A stretch of 64,000 nucleotides of DNA from Brachybacterium fresconis (GTDB taxonomy: Bacteria; Actinomycetota; Actinomycetes; Actinomycetales; Dermabacteraceae), in the NCBI RefSeq assembly GCF_017876515.1, contig NZ_JAGIOC010000001.1, positions 2,046,001 to 2,110,000 on the forward strand, in the 5' to 3' direction. The position numbers were made by a program, and so were the translations under genes. Of this stretch, positions 33,280-41,853 are shown piece after piece (the first letter of the stretch is position 1; each line of letters opens with the position of its first letter). The notes beneath the pieces are model-generated. The model did not search any database and was not told the origin of the DNA. It saw only the letters and a program-made list of their open reading frames with translations.

Positions 33280-34389
33280 TCAGAGCACGAAGAGGGCGGC
33301 GCCGGCGGCGCCGGCGAACGCGTCGAGGCGGCCCCGGATCAGCGGCACCAACGGGAATCTCTCCCCCACTCCCTCGGCGACGAGGGGACGGACGGCCTCG
33401 AGCAGACGATCGTCGGTGTCGAAGAGATCTCCGGTGAGGATGACCTCGTCGGGGTCCACCAGCGTGGTCGTGAGGACGAGGGCGCGCGCGATCGAGCGCG
33501 CCACACGGTCGAGGACCGGTCGCAGCGCCGTCGGGTGGGCGGCGATCGCCCCGGGCAGCTCGGACGGGGAACGCAGCACGATCCCGTGGGTCCGGAGGGC
33601 GGCGAGCACGGCAGGGGTGGAGGCGACCGTCTCCAGGCACCCGGATCGTCCGCAGCGACAGGTCATGCCGGGGTCCTCGACCGGGAGGTGGCCCACCTCC
33701 CCCGACATGCCCGTCGCGCCGAGGTCGAGAGCGCCCTCACGGACGACTGCACCGCCGACGCCCTGATAGCAGCGCACGTGCAAGGTCGTGCGTCCGTCCT
33801 CGGTGCCCGCAAGGTGCTCCGCGAACGCGGCGAAGCGGGTGGTGTTGTCCACCTGGACGGGAACGCCGTGACGCGCGGTGAGGTCGCCGACCAGGGCGTG
33901 CCAGGGGGCGCGCTCCGGACGGGTGAGGGAGACCGGGCCGGAGACGCCCAGGCCGATGCCGCGCAGGGCGGGGGTGCGCTGCGGGAGCTCGAGCCCGTCG
34001 AGCAGCTCGTGCACGATCCGGTGCCGGGGGCCGACGCCGAGGTCGTCCTCGTGGGCGCGCTCCTCCTGCCCGAGCGTCTCGCCGAGGATGTTCAGGGTGA
34101 CCACGCGGACCGCGCCGTGGGCGAGGTCGATGCCGATCGCGCGCACGGCGTCGGGATCGACGGCGAGGCGCTCGGTGGGGCGACCGCGACCGTCCTGCTC
34201 GTCGTGCCCGACCACCACGATCGCGCCCTCGTCCGTCAGGCGGGTCAGGACGGCGGAGACGGTGGAACGCCCCAGCCCCGTCGTCTCGGCGATCCGGGCG
34301 CGGGTCAGCACCCCGCCTGCGTGGAAGGCCTCGATGACCTCCCTCTCGCGCGCAGAGGCGGGAACCTGATGCGACCCCGTCGTGGACAT
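33280..34389 (-). CDS. ROK family transcriptional regulator
   Basis: Regulator of 369 aa from ATG 34389, seven bases behind TACCGT. N-terminal winged helix (LTRARIAETTGLGRSTVSAV), then the ROK sugar-kinase-like fold with GIGLGVSGPV, VDNTTRFAAFAEH and the zinc motif CRCGRSGCLE. Most likely a sugar-responsive repressor of the sulfatase/porter operon, which follows 94 bases downstream in the same direction. A catalytic Asp in the kinase-like core is not obvious (VDNTT where kinases have DND), fitting a pure regulator. Confidence 0.88.
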   Translation of the reverse strand: MSTTGSHQVPASAREREVIEAFHAGGVLTRARIAETTGLGRSTVSAVLTRLTDEGAIVVVGHDEQDGRGRPTERLAVDPDAVRAIGIDLAHGAVRVVTLNILGETLGQEERAHEDDLGVGPRHRIVHELLDGLELPQRTPALRGIGLGVSGPVSLTRPERAPWHALVGDLTARHGVPVQVDNTTRFAAFAEHLAGTEDGRTTLHVRCYQGVGGAVVREGALDLGATGMSGEVGHLPVEDPGMTCRCGRSGCLETVASTPAVLAALRTHGIVLRSPSELPGAIAAHPTALRPVLDRVARSIARALVLTTTLVDPDEVILTGDLFDTDDRLLEAVRPLVAEGVGERFPLVPLIRGRLDAFAGAAGAALFVL

Positions 34390-34396
34390 GGCGACC

Positions 34397-34447
34397 ACGG
34401 TAGAGGGAGCGATTTCTTCCGGGCGTCAGGTGCAGAATTAGCGCCCG
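34397..34447 (-). promoter_or_regulatory. Promoter and dyad upstream of the ROK gene
   Basis: -10 box TACCGT (34397-34402, minus strand) is seven bases from the ATG. Further upstream, CGGGCG (34420-34425) and CGCCCG (34442-34447) form a dyad with a 16-bp spacer, a possible operator for the ROK regulator. Confidence 0.4.
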
Positions 34448-34714
34448 AATGTCGCTCACCTCACATCTGATGGCCGCCCTCGCACCGCGGCTCCGAGTGC
34501 TGATGGCTCGGCAGACCCGCGGCCGCATCACCGCTCGCAGGGCGTCTCCGGCGGCGCCGCCGACGACTGCTCTCCGTGTGCCGGCGACAGCGCCTCGTGC
34601 GCATGCCTCGCCCCGAGCGATCATGCCCACCCGCCCCGTGCCGATCCCCGGTGCAGCGGGAACCGCGCCCGCGATGCGGCTGACGTCGCGCGACGACAGG
34701 CGTAGCGTGCCCAC
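34448..34714. other. Gene-free divergent stretch
   Basis: No gene supported. The only recognisable element is TAGCGT (34703-34708, plus strand), six bases before ATG 34715, so the oxidoreductase transcript is probably leaderless. Confidence 0.45.
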
Positions 34715-36205
34715 ATGGCTCCCGATGCGCAGTCCGTCCCGACCTCCACTCCCGACATCACCGCCGACGTCGTCGTCCTCGGAGCCGGCCCCGTCGGCGA
34801 GAACGCCGCCCAGTACGCGATCGAGGGCACCGAGCTGACCGCGGTGCTGGTCGAGGGCGAGCTGCTGGGCGGGGAGTGCTCCTACTACGCCTGCATCCCC
34901 TCGAAGGCCCTGCTGCGCCCGCCGTCGGTGGCCGACGCGGCCGCGCACCTGCCGGGCATCACCACCCCGACGGTGCAGCGCGAGGAGCTGCTGGCCCGGC
35001 GCGACACCTGGGTCTCCCACTACGACGACTCCGGCCAGGTGCAGTGGGCCGAAGGTGCGGGAATGCAGGTGGTGCGCGGGCACGGCCGGATCGCCGGCGA
35101 GCGCGAGGTGCTCGTCGAGCCCGGCGACGGCACGGCGCCGACCCGCGTGCGGGCCCGTCGCGCCGTGGTGCTCGCGACCGGGTCGCGGGCCGTGATCCCC
35201 GAGCCGCTGCAGGCCCTCGCCCCCTGGACCTCGCGCGATGCGACCGGGGTGCAGGAGGCCCCCGAGCAGCTGGTGATCGTCGGCGGCGGCGTGGTCGCCG
35301 TGGAGGCCGCGACCTGGATGGCCGCGCTCGGATCCCAGGTGACGATGCTGGTGCGCGGCACCGGTCTGCTGACCGGCTTCGAGCCCTTCGCCGGGAAGCA
35401 CGTGCTCGACGGCCTCGAGGCGCTCGGCGTCACCGTCGAGCTGGGAACCTCGGTGGTCTCCGGCGAGCGCGCCGCGGTCCGGGAGACCGGGCTCGGGCGG
35501 ATCCACGGCGGGCCGGTCCGGCTCCAGGTGGAGGACGCTCACGGCCGACGGGACGTCACCGCCGATGAGATCCTGTCCGCCACCGGTCGCCGCCCCGCGC
35601 TGGGGGACATCGGGCTCGAGCACCTCGGGCTGAGCCCCGAGGACATCACCGGCGCGCCCCGCCCCACCTCGGACGATGCGACCGGCGCACCGCTTCCCGC
35701 CTGGCTGCACACCGTGGGCGATGCCGGCGGCGAGGCACCGCTGACGCACTGGGGCAAGTACCGCTCCCGAGTGATCGGCCAGGCCATCCGCGCCGGCGCG
35801 ACCGGGGAGACGCCGGAGCCGGTGCCCGAGACGGTGCCGGTGCCGCAGGTGGTGTTCACCGATCCGCAGGTCACCTCCGTCGGCCTCACCGAGACGGCGG
35901 CCCGCCGGGCCGGGCACGCGGTGGTCACCGCACAGGTCCCCTACAGCGGGGCGGCCGGGTCCGCGCTGCTGCGCGACGACGTGGCCGGCACCGCCCAGAT
36001 CGTGGTCGACACCGACACGAGGACCCTGGTGGGTGCGACATTCGTCGGCCCCGACGCCTCCGAGGTGATCCACTCCGCGACGATCGCGATCACCGGCCAG
36101 GTGCCCGTGCACGTGCTGCGGCACGCAGTGCCGAGCTTCCCGACGGTCTCCGAGCTGTGGCTGCGGCTGCTGGAAGAGCTGCCGCGGGAGCTGCGGGTCG
36201 GCTGA
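34715..36205 (+). CDS. FAD-dependent pyridine nucleotide-disulfide oxidoreductase
   Basis: Flavoprotein of 496 aa of the dihydrolipoamide dehydrogenase / mercuric reductase family. FAD motif VVVLGAGPVGENAA, redox-active disulfide GGECSYYACIPSK (Cys55, Cys60), NAD(P) motif VIVGGGVVAVEAATWMAALG, second FAD contact VGDAGGEAPLTH, and the C-terminal dimer motif HAVPSFPTVSE with the His-Glu pair. No 2-oxo acid dehydrogenase genes are near, so it is probably a stand-alone oxidoreductase rather than Lpd. The physiological disulfide is unknown. Confidence 0.9.
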   Translation: MAPDAQSVPTSTPDITADVVVLGAGPVGENAAQYAIEGTELTAVLVEGELLGGECSYYACIPSKALLRPPSVADAAAHLPGITTPTVQREELLARRDTWVSHYDDSGQVQWAEGAGMQVVRGHGRIAGEREVLVEPGDGTAPTRVRARRAVVLATGSRAVIPEPLQALAPWTSRDATGVQEAPEQLVIVGGGVVAVEAATWMAALGSQVTMLVRGTGLLTGFEPFAGKHVLDGLEALGVTVELGTSVVSGERAAVRETGLGRIHGGPVRLQVEDAHGRRDVTADEILSATGRRPALGDIGLEHLGLSPEDITGAPRPTSDDATGAPLPAWLHTVGDAGGEAPLTHWGKYRSRVIGQAIRAGATGETPEPVPETVPVPQVVFTDPQVTSVGLTETAARRAGHAVVTAQVPYSGAAGSALLRDDVAGTAQIVVDTDTRTLVGATFVGPDASEVIHSATIAITGQVPVHVLRHAVPSFPTVSELWLRLLEELPRELRVG

Positions 36206-36206
36206 G

Positions 36207-36389
36207 CCGGGCGCCGCGCGTCGGCCGAACCGGGCACCGCGCGTCGGCCGAACCGGGCACCGCGCGTCGGCCGAACCGGGCGCCGCGCGTCGACGGGACC
36301 GAGCGCCGCGCGTCGGCGACACCGGGCACCGCGCGTCGACGACACCGGGCACCGCGAGTCGACGGAACCGGGCGCTGCGGGCGGGCTGA
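36207..36389. repeat. 23-bp tandem repeat, about eight copies
   Basis: Units of 23 bp starting CCGGGC(A/G)CCGCGCGTCGRC, at 36207, 36230, 36253, 36276, 36299, 36322, 36345 and 36368; the first three are nearly identical and the rest drift. It begins directly behind the stop of the oxidoreductase gene. No unique spacers, so not a CRISPR array. Confidence 0.9.
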
Positions 36390-36536
36390 GCCGGGCCCGC
36401 AGCTCGGCGCCTCCGCCGCTGTCTCTCGCACCTTTGGAGGAGATGACAGATCGCACTGGTCGCGAGCCGTGCCGATCCGGTGGAATGGGGATCGACAGCA
36501 CCCGTCGGCCCCGTGCCGGTCGACCCTCGGAGGATC

Positions 36537-37229
36537 ATGTTCGCCACGTCCAGACGCCGGCGCCGGCTGCGCCGTGCCCGACCCGGCGACGGCAGTGCGC
36601 TGCGCGACCTGCGCTGGTGGCACCTGCTGACCCGCACCCAGTTCTTCCTCGAGCCGTCCGAGGAGCAGGGCAGACCCGAGCGCTATGCCGTCGACGTCCG
36701 GTACCTCGCCTCGGAGCTCGAGGGCGGGAAGCTCGCCGAGGGCTCACGGCACGCTCCCGTGTCCCTGTATCGCGACGGGGTCCAGCAGCACATCGCGAAT
36801 CCGCCGGTGGCCTTCGCCGTCCCCGGCGGCATGATCGAGGTGGCCACCAGCGCGTACGGCCTGACCCGCATGCACCACGTGCCCGAGGACGGCCCCGCCC
36901 GTGCCCTGCGTCCGCACCCTGGGTCGCTCGAGGGTCTGCGGGCCCGCTTCGGCCGACGGTTCCCGCGGGCCAGTGCCATGATCGGCGCCCTCGCCATCGT
37001 GGTGCTGCTGGCGGGCCTGGTGCTGATGGTCCCCCAGGCCGCGGAGCTGGTCACCGGGATGGAGGTGGTGGCCGAACGCGTCGGCACCTTCACCTCACCG
37101 ATCTCGCTGCCGGTCTGGGCGAACACGACCGTTTTCATCGCGGGCATCCTGGCCGCGACCGAGCGTGCACTCACGCTGCGCAACCACTGGCTCATCGACG
37201 CCGACACCACCTGGATGGCCTTCGACTGA
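36537..37229 (+). CDS. Predicted membrane protein, unknown function
   Basis: Product of 230 aa from ATG 36537, with GGAGG four bases upstream. Soluble N-terminal half containing WWHLLTRTQFFLE and DVRYLASELEGGKLAEGS, then two hydrophobic segments near the C-terminus (MIGALAIVVLLAGLVLMVP and TVFIAGILAA). I recognise no family. A monocistronic gene or first of a pair with the hydrolase 114 bases downstream. Confidence 0.7.
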   Translation: MFATSRRRRRLRRARPGDGSALRDLRWWHLLTRTQFFLEPSEEQGRPERYAVDVRYLASELEGGKLAEGSRHAPVSLYRDGVQQHIANPPVAFAVPGGMIEVATSAYGLTRMHHVPEDGPARALRPHPGSLEGLRARFGRRFPRASAMIGALAIVVLLAGLVLMVPQAAELVTGMEVVAERVGTFTSPISLPVWANTTVFIAGILAATERALTLRNHWLIDADTTWMAFD

Positions 37230-37343
37230 CCAGACGCGCGACCGCGTCACCGCAGTGCGCGAGTCCTCGCGCCGGACGAAGCCCCTCGCGGCGATGCCGA
37301 CATCCCATCCCGCGCCGACACCCGATCCGAGGAGCAGGAGACG

Positions 37344-38249
37344 ATGTCCGCACAGCACGAGACGATCACCCCCACCACGATCTGGTTCGACTCCGAGGGG
37401 GTGCGCTGCGCCGGTCAGCTCTATCGACCACCGAACCCTGCCGGCGCACCTCCGCTGGTGGTGATGTGCCATGGCGTCGGCGGGACCGCTGCCCGTCTCC
37501 GCAGGCAGGCGAGCTCCCTCGCCGAGGCCGGGTTCGCAGCGCTGGCCATCGATTACCGAGGCTGGGGTGACAGCGACGGCACACCGCGTCACGTGCTGGA
37601 TCTGGCAGGCCAGCGCAAGGACCTGCGCAGCGCGATCGCGTCGGCCCGCCGGCTGGAGGGCGTCGACACCGACCGGATCGCCCTGTGGGGCGTCTCACTC
37701 GGCGGCGCCCACGTCGTGCACCTCGCCTCCGAGGGCGCTGCGATCTGCGGCGTGATCGCGCAGGTGCCGTTCAACGGATTCCCGCGCAGGATCGAGGGCC
37801 GCGGCCCGCGGCAGACCGTCCGGCTCCTGGCCGCGATCACACGGGACCGGCTGCGGCGCCGCCGCGGGAAGGGTCCGCACTACATCCCGATGGTCGGCCG
37901 ACCCGGCGAGCTCGCGCTGGTCACGTCCGCAGACGCGGCCCAGCACGTGGAATCGCTGGGCGCGGAGGAGGGCGCACCGAGTGTCATCGCCCCGGGCGGC
38001 GTGCTCGACATGATGCGCTATCGGCCCAGCGACCTCGCCCACCGGCTCAAGGTCCCCCTGCTGGTGTGCGTGGCCGCCTACGACACCGAGACGCCGCCCG
38101 AGCTCGCCGCGCAGATCGCCGGGCGCGCGCCGCACGGTCGGCTGCGGTCGTACCCCGCGACCCATATGGACTTCTACGGCGACCCGGATCTGTGGTCGCG
38201 CGTGGTCGGTGACCAGGTGGCGTTCCTGCGCGAATGCTTCGAGGGGTGA
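37344..38249 (+). CDS. Alpha/beta hydrolase (dienelactone hydrolase-like)
   Basis: Hydrolase of 301 aa, start ATG 37344 with GGAGCAGGAG upstream. VMCHGVGGTAARLRRQA is the oxyanion region, GVSLGGAHV carries the nucleophile Ser, and the catalytic His is in PATHMDFY. Resembles the YcjY/DLH-type hydrolases that begin with WFDSEGVRCAGQLYRP. Cytoplasmic, no signal peptide. Substrate unknown. Confidence 0.85.
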   Translation: MSAQHETITPTTIWFDSEGVRCAGQLYRPPNPAGAPPLVVMCHGVGGTAARLRRQASSLAEAGFAALAIDYRGWGDSDGTPRHVLDLAGQRKDLRSAIASARRLEGVDTDRIALWGVSLGGAHVVHLASEGAAICGVIAQVPFNGFPRRIEGRGPRQTVRLLAAITRDRLRRRRGKGPHYIPMVGRPGELALVTSADAAQHVESLGAEEGAPSVIAPGGVLDMMRYRPSDLAHRLKVPLLVCVAAYDTETPPELAAQIAGRAPHGRLRSYPATHMDFYGDPDLWSRVVGDQVAFLRECFEG

Positions 38250-38330
38250 GGGTGTCGCCCCAGCCGCGCTCGGACGGCGCCTCGTGACCTCCTCGGGCAC
38301 CGGTCCCGGGGGCACGCTGCAGTCGGGCTG

Positions 38331-38402
38331 CATCCAGTGGCGCTATGCCAGCAGCCACCGCCGATACGGAGGGGACCTGCTCACCGAGCGCCCGTGGATA
38401 CG
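38331..38402. terminator. Imperfect hairpin behind the hydrolase (family member C)
   Basis: Left arm CATCCAGTGGCGCT (38331-38344), right arm AGCGCCCGTGGATA (38387-38400), 11 of 14 pairing, with a loop of about 42 bases. The arm sequence is closely related to that of hairpin D at 39387. Confidence 0.35.
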
Positions 38403-38410
38403 ACGACCCC

Positions 38411-38490
38411 ACCGGCACGACCGTCGACCCGGCACGACCGTCGACCCGGCACACCCGTCGACCCGGAACACCCGTCGACCGGAACACGCC
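38411..38490. repeat. 17-bp tandem repeat, about 4.7 copies
   Basis: Units of 17 bp (CCCGGCACGACCGTCGA) at 38411, 38428, 38445, 38462 and a partial fifth at 38479, with one or two base changes. Lies between hairpin C and the methyltransferase promoter. Confidence 0.85.
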
Positions 38491-38558
38491 CTCCGTCGGC
38501 TCCCCGCACGACGAGAATTCGCTCGCCGAACGAGATCGCCGCCTCCTACTCTCGACCC

Positions 38559-39317
38559 GTGACCTCCGAGCCCGCCACTCCCCCGCCCCGTGCCGCCCCC
38601 GATGCCCTGTACTCGGACCCGCGCCTCGCGGCCTGCTACGACACCTTCGACGGCGAGCGCGACGACCTCGACCACTACGAGGCGATCCTCGCCGAGCTGG
38701 ACGCACGCTCCGTGATCGATGTCGGGTGCGGAACGGGAACGCTGGCCGTGCGGCTCGCGGCCTCGGGCCTCGACGTCACGGGGGTCGACCCCGCCGCGGC
38801 CTCCCTCGAGGTGGCGCGCAGCAAACCGTCGGCCGAGATCGTGCGTTGGATCCACGGCACCGTCGGAGACCTCCCCGAGCTCGTGGCCGATGCCGCGGTG
38901 ATGACCGGGAACGTGGCGCAGGTGTTCACGACCGATGAGGCCTGGTCACACACCTTGCAGGGGATCCGTGCCGCGCTGCGTCGGGGCGGGCACCTGGTGT
39001 TCGAGTCCCGTCGGCCCGAGCGTCGCGCCTGGGAGGAGTGGCAGGCCGAGACGGCTCAGCAGGCGTGGGACGTGCCGGGCACGGGTCGGGTCATCTCCCG
39101 CCCTACTCGCTTCGAGGTCGACCTCCCTCTGGTCACCTTCGCCGATGAGTTCACCTTCCTCGACGGTGCGACGCGCACCTCGACCACCACGCTGCGCTTC
39201 CGGGAGGAGCACGAGCTGCGCTCCTCCGTGGAGGCGACGGGCTTCACCGTCGTGGAGATCCGGCAGGCCCCTGACCGCCCGGGCCGCGAGTTCGTGGTGA
39301 TCGCCCGGGCGGTCTGA
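38559..39317 (+). CDS. Class I SAM-dependent methyltransferase
   Basis: Methyltransferase of 252 aa from GTG 38559, six bases behind TACTCT (38547-38552), so a leaderless start is likely. Motif I VIDVGCGTGTLAVRLA, then VTGVDPAAASLEVARS, motif IV-like AAVMTGNVAQVF and a strand GGHLVFESRRPE. The RAWEEW segment after it is usual in small actinobacterial methyltransferases of this type. Substrate unknown. Confidence 0.87.
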   Translation: MTSEPATPPPRAAPDALYSDPRLAACYDTFDGERDDLDHYEAILAELDARSVIDVGCGTGTLAVRLAASGLDVTGVDPAAASLEVARSKPSAEIVRWIHGTVGDLPELVADAAVMTGNVAQVFTTDEAWSHTLQGIRAALRRGGHLVFESRRPERRAWEEWQAETAQQAWDVPGTGRVISRPTRFEVDLPLVTFADEFTFLDGATRTSTTTLRFREEHELRSSVEATGFTVVEIRQAPDRPGREFVVIARAV

Positions 39318-39386
39318 CGAGCTCCGCGCGGGGCCCGGGCATGCACGATTCTCGCTGCGGTCAGCACGCTCTCTACCGGGCCTCAA

Positions 39387-39460
39387 CGTATCCACTGGCG
39401 CTCTATGAGCAAGCTGGTTCCTATACGACGGAGATTGCTCGCGGAGCGCCAGTGGATACG
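39387..39460. terminator. Long perfect hairpin between convergent genes (family member D)
   Basis: Arms CGTATCCACTGGCGCTC (39387-39403) and its exact complement (39444-39460), 17 bp without mismatch; an inner GAGCAA/TTGCTC stem extends it. Located between a plus and a minus gene, as expected for a bidirectional terminator. Confidence 0.6.
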
Positions 39461-39572
39461 ACAGGCGCGGAGTGCCGCACCCGCGCGGCCGATCGGCCGG
39501 GCACGCTCCCTACCGGACACGCCTCCCCGCACGTCAGGCACCCCCAGGCATCCCCCCAGGTCAGGCCCCAGG

Positions 39573-40235
39573 TCAGCCCTGCTGGTCGGTGCCGGTGTAG
39601 AAGCCGTAGGTGGCGTCGGCGCGCTGCTGGGCGACGTCGGCGTCCTCGCCGGAGGCGGTGTGGGCCACGGCCCAGCCGTCGGCCGCGCCGCGGTAGAAGG
39701 ACTTCCCCTCGTCGGTGACCGCCCAGCCCTCGGCCTCCGAGGGGGCCAGCGAGCCGTCGGTCGCCCCGAGGTGGAGGGCGAGGCCCAGCAGTCCGCCGTC
39801 CCAGCCGACGCCGGTGGCGCCGGGCCCGAAGGTCTCCCACATCTCGGCGGGGATGTCCGCGGTGCGGCTGACGTGCTCGAGCTCGAACCGGGTCTGCTCG
39901 CCCTCGGCAGCGAGCCGGACGGTCACCCACGAGACCGCGCCCATCATCTCCCAGGTGACGCGGTACTCGGCCGCGCCGTCGGCGGGCGGCTCGCAGACCA
40001 GGATCTCGCCGCCGGCGTTGCCCTCGAACTGGTAGCGGCCGCCGAGGCGGAGATCCCCGCTGATCGGCAGGAACCAGCGCGGGATGCGCTCGGCGGAGGT
40101 GACGGCGTCCCAGACGTCGTCGATCGCGGCGGGGTAGGTCTGTTCGAGGCTCTGGACGTGGGAAGGCTCGCCGTCGACCTCCTCGGTGCGGTAGCTGCGG
40201 CTGACGGATGCGAGCTGGGTGGGGACGTCGACCAT
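39573..40235 (-). CDS. SRPBCC / AHSA1-like protein
   Basis: Protein of 220 aa with the START-like AHSA1 domain: SLEQTYPAAIDDVWDAVTSA, RIPRWFLPISGDLRLGGRYQ and VTWEMMGAVSWVTVRL. Cytoplasmic hydrophobic-cavity fold; members bind lipids or act in Hsp90 or ArsR-type regulation, but none of these can be claimed here. The C-terminal 60 residues (WDGGLLGLALHLGATDGSLA onwards) are conserved in actinobacterial homologues. Its start region (RBS, ATG and first codons) was duplicated upstream; see 40223-40350. Confidence 0.82.
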   Translation of the reverse strand: MVDVPTQLASVSRSYRTEEVDGEPSHVQSLEQTYPAAIDDVWDAVTSAERIPRWFLPISGDLRLGGRYQFEGNAGGEILVCEPPADGAAEYRVTWEMMGAVSWVTVRLAAEGEQTRFELEHVSRTADIPAEMWETFGPGATGVGWDGGLLGLALHLGATDGSLAPSEAEGWAVTDEGKSFYRGAADGWAVAHTASGEDADVAQQRADATYGFYTGTDQQG

Positions 40236-40350
40236 GTCAGGTCTCCTTCGGTGTGGTGCCGGATGGGTGTCGTCGGTGCTGGGTGAGGACGTCGACCATG
40301 TCAGGTCTCCTTCGGTGCGGTGCCGGATGGGTGTCGTTGGTCGTGGGTGG
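40223..40350 (-). repeat. 64-bp tandem duplication of a gene start region
   Basis: Units 40223-40286 and 40287-40350 are nearly identical. The unit contains the RBS (GGAGACC), the ATG and the first four codons of the SRPBCC gene, so a second, complete translation start sits upstream. Confidence 0.9.
40237..40299 (-). CDS. 20-codon upstream ORF created by the duplication
   Basis: Begins at the duplicated ATG (40299) with its own copy of the RBS and reads MVDVLTQHRRHPSGTTPKET, stopping one base before the real ATG of the SRPBCC gene (40235). Ribosomes ending here could re-initiate on the main gene. The peptide has no recognisable function; it is best seen as a translation-coupling uORF. Confidence 0.45.
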   Translation of the reverse strand: MVDVLTQHRRHPSGTTPKET

Positions 40351-40353
40351 AAG

Positions 40354-41763
40354 TCAGGTCCCCCTCCGCCGCGCCGCCAGCACGATGCCTCGGTAGGCGA
40401 GACCGACCGCGACCAGTCCCAGGCCTGCCACGATGGAGCGTCCGGGCAGGGCCGCGACCAGCACCAGACAGCCGACCAGGCCCACCACCTGCAGGAACCT
40501 CGGATACAGCCGCCACTGCCCCTCCTGGGTGAACGCGGCGAGGTTCGCGACCGCGTAGTACAGCAGCACCCCGAAGGCCGAGGCGGCGATCGCGACCAGC
40601 GCGTCGGAGGCCAGCAGCACCAGGGCCAGCACGGCCAGCGCGGCCACGATCTCGGCGCGCTGCGGCACCGCGTAGCGGTTGCTGGAGCGCGAGAGGTACC
40701 GGGGCAGGTCGCCCTGGCGGGCCATGGCGAGGACAGTGCGGGAGACGCCGGCGATCAGGGCCAGCAGAGCTCCGGCCGCCGCGGCCACCGCCCCGATGGT
40801 GATGATCGCGTGCCAGACCCCTCCGGCCTCGACCGACTCCAGGGCGGTCAGGAACGGGGCCGGCCCCCATCCCTGGCCTCCGGGAGCGGGGCCGACGAAC
40901 ACGAGCAGGATCGACAGCGTCAGGTACAGCGTGCAGACCGCGGCCAGGGCGACCAGGATCGCGCGGGGGATGGTGCGGCGGGGTTCGATGACCTCTTCGC
41001 CGAGGGTGGCCACGCGGGCGTAGCCGGCGAAGGCGAAGAACATGATCGCGGCGGCCTGGAGCACGGCGAGCGCGATCGCGACGGTGCCGCCGGAGCCGGC
41101 GCCGAGCGCCCCGGCCAGGCCGCCGTCCCATAGACCGGCGTTCTGACCGGCGAGAGGCCCGGGGATGGTCGACAGATGGGTGGCCCCGGCGTCGCCGTCG
41201 GTGGAGTCCAGCCCTTCGGTGGGGTCGATCGGCGCGCGGGCGAGGCCGACGACCAGGCGCCCTGCGGTCAGCACGAGCGCGGCGATCGCCACGGTGACCA
41301 GGACCCGGGCGAGCGCCGCGGTGCGCGTGATGCCCATGAGGTTCACCGCGGTCAGGGCGATCACGACGACGGCGGCGACCGGGCGCTGGGCCGGTTCGGG
41401 CACCAGGTAGGCGGCGACCACGAGGGCCATCGCGGCGCAGGAGGCGATCTTGCCGATCACGAAGCACCAGCCGGCGAGGAAGCCCCACCAGGGGCCGAGC
41501 TGCTGATTGGCGAAGTGGTAGGTGCCGCCGGAGGACGGGTGCTGGGCGGCCAGCTGCGCCGTCGAGGTGGCGTTGCCCAGGGCGACCACGGCGGCGATCA
41601 GCACGGCCAGCGGCGCCAAGGTGCCCACCAGGTCCTGCGCGGCGCCGAGGGAGACGAAGGCGCCGGCCCCGATCATCGAGGCGAGCCCGATGACGACCGC
41701 GTCCCCGAGACGCAGGCGACGGACGAGAGCCCCGGAGGAGGCGGGGCCGACGGAAGTGCTCAT
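40354..41763 (-). CDS. APC family amino-acid/polyamine permease
   Basis: Permease of 469 aa with twelve hydrophobic segments. Start ATG 41763, six bases behind GAGAAT, so probably leaderless. Family motifs: VVIGLASMIGAGAFVSLG in helix 1, SSGGTYHFA after helix 2, and FFAFAGYARVATLGEEVIEP in helix 6. Imports or exchanges an amino acid or related amine at the cell membrane; substrate unknown. Convergent-free neighbourhood, likely monocistronic. Confidence 0.9.
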   Translation of the reverse strand: MSTSVGPASSGALVRRLRLGDAVVIGLASMIGAGAFVSLGAAQDLVGTLAPLAVLIAAVVALGNATSTAQLAAQHPSSGGTYHFANQQLGPWWGFLAGWCFVIGKIASCAAMALVVAAYLVPEPAQRPVAAVVVIALTAVNLMGITRTAALARVLVTVAIAALVLTAGRLVVGLARAPIDPTEGLDSTDGDAGATHLSTIPGPLAGQNAGLWDGGLAGALGAGSGGTVAIALAVLQAAAIMFFAFAGYARVATLGEEVIEPRRTIPRAILVALAAVCTLYLTLSILLVFVGPAPGGQGWGPAPFLTALESVEAGGVWHAIITIGAVAAAAGALLALIAGVSRTVLAMARQGDLPRYLSRSSNRYAVPQRAEIVAALAVLALVLLASDALVAIAASAFGVLLYYAVANLAAFTQEGQWRLYPRFLQVVGLVGCLVLVAALPGRSIVAGLGLVAVGLAYRGIVLAARRRGT

Positions 41764-41853
41764 GGGTCCATTCTCAGCGAGGGATCGGGTGATGGCCACG
41801 GGGCCGGGCGTCGGGCCGTCGGTCGCGCGGGCGCTCGATCCCTCGGCCGCGGC

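Noticed and set aside
36207..36389. Possible CRISPR array
   Set aside because: Repeats of 23 bp abut each other with no spacers, and no cas genes are near.
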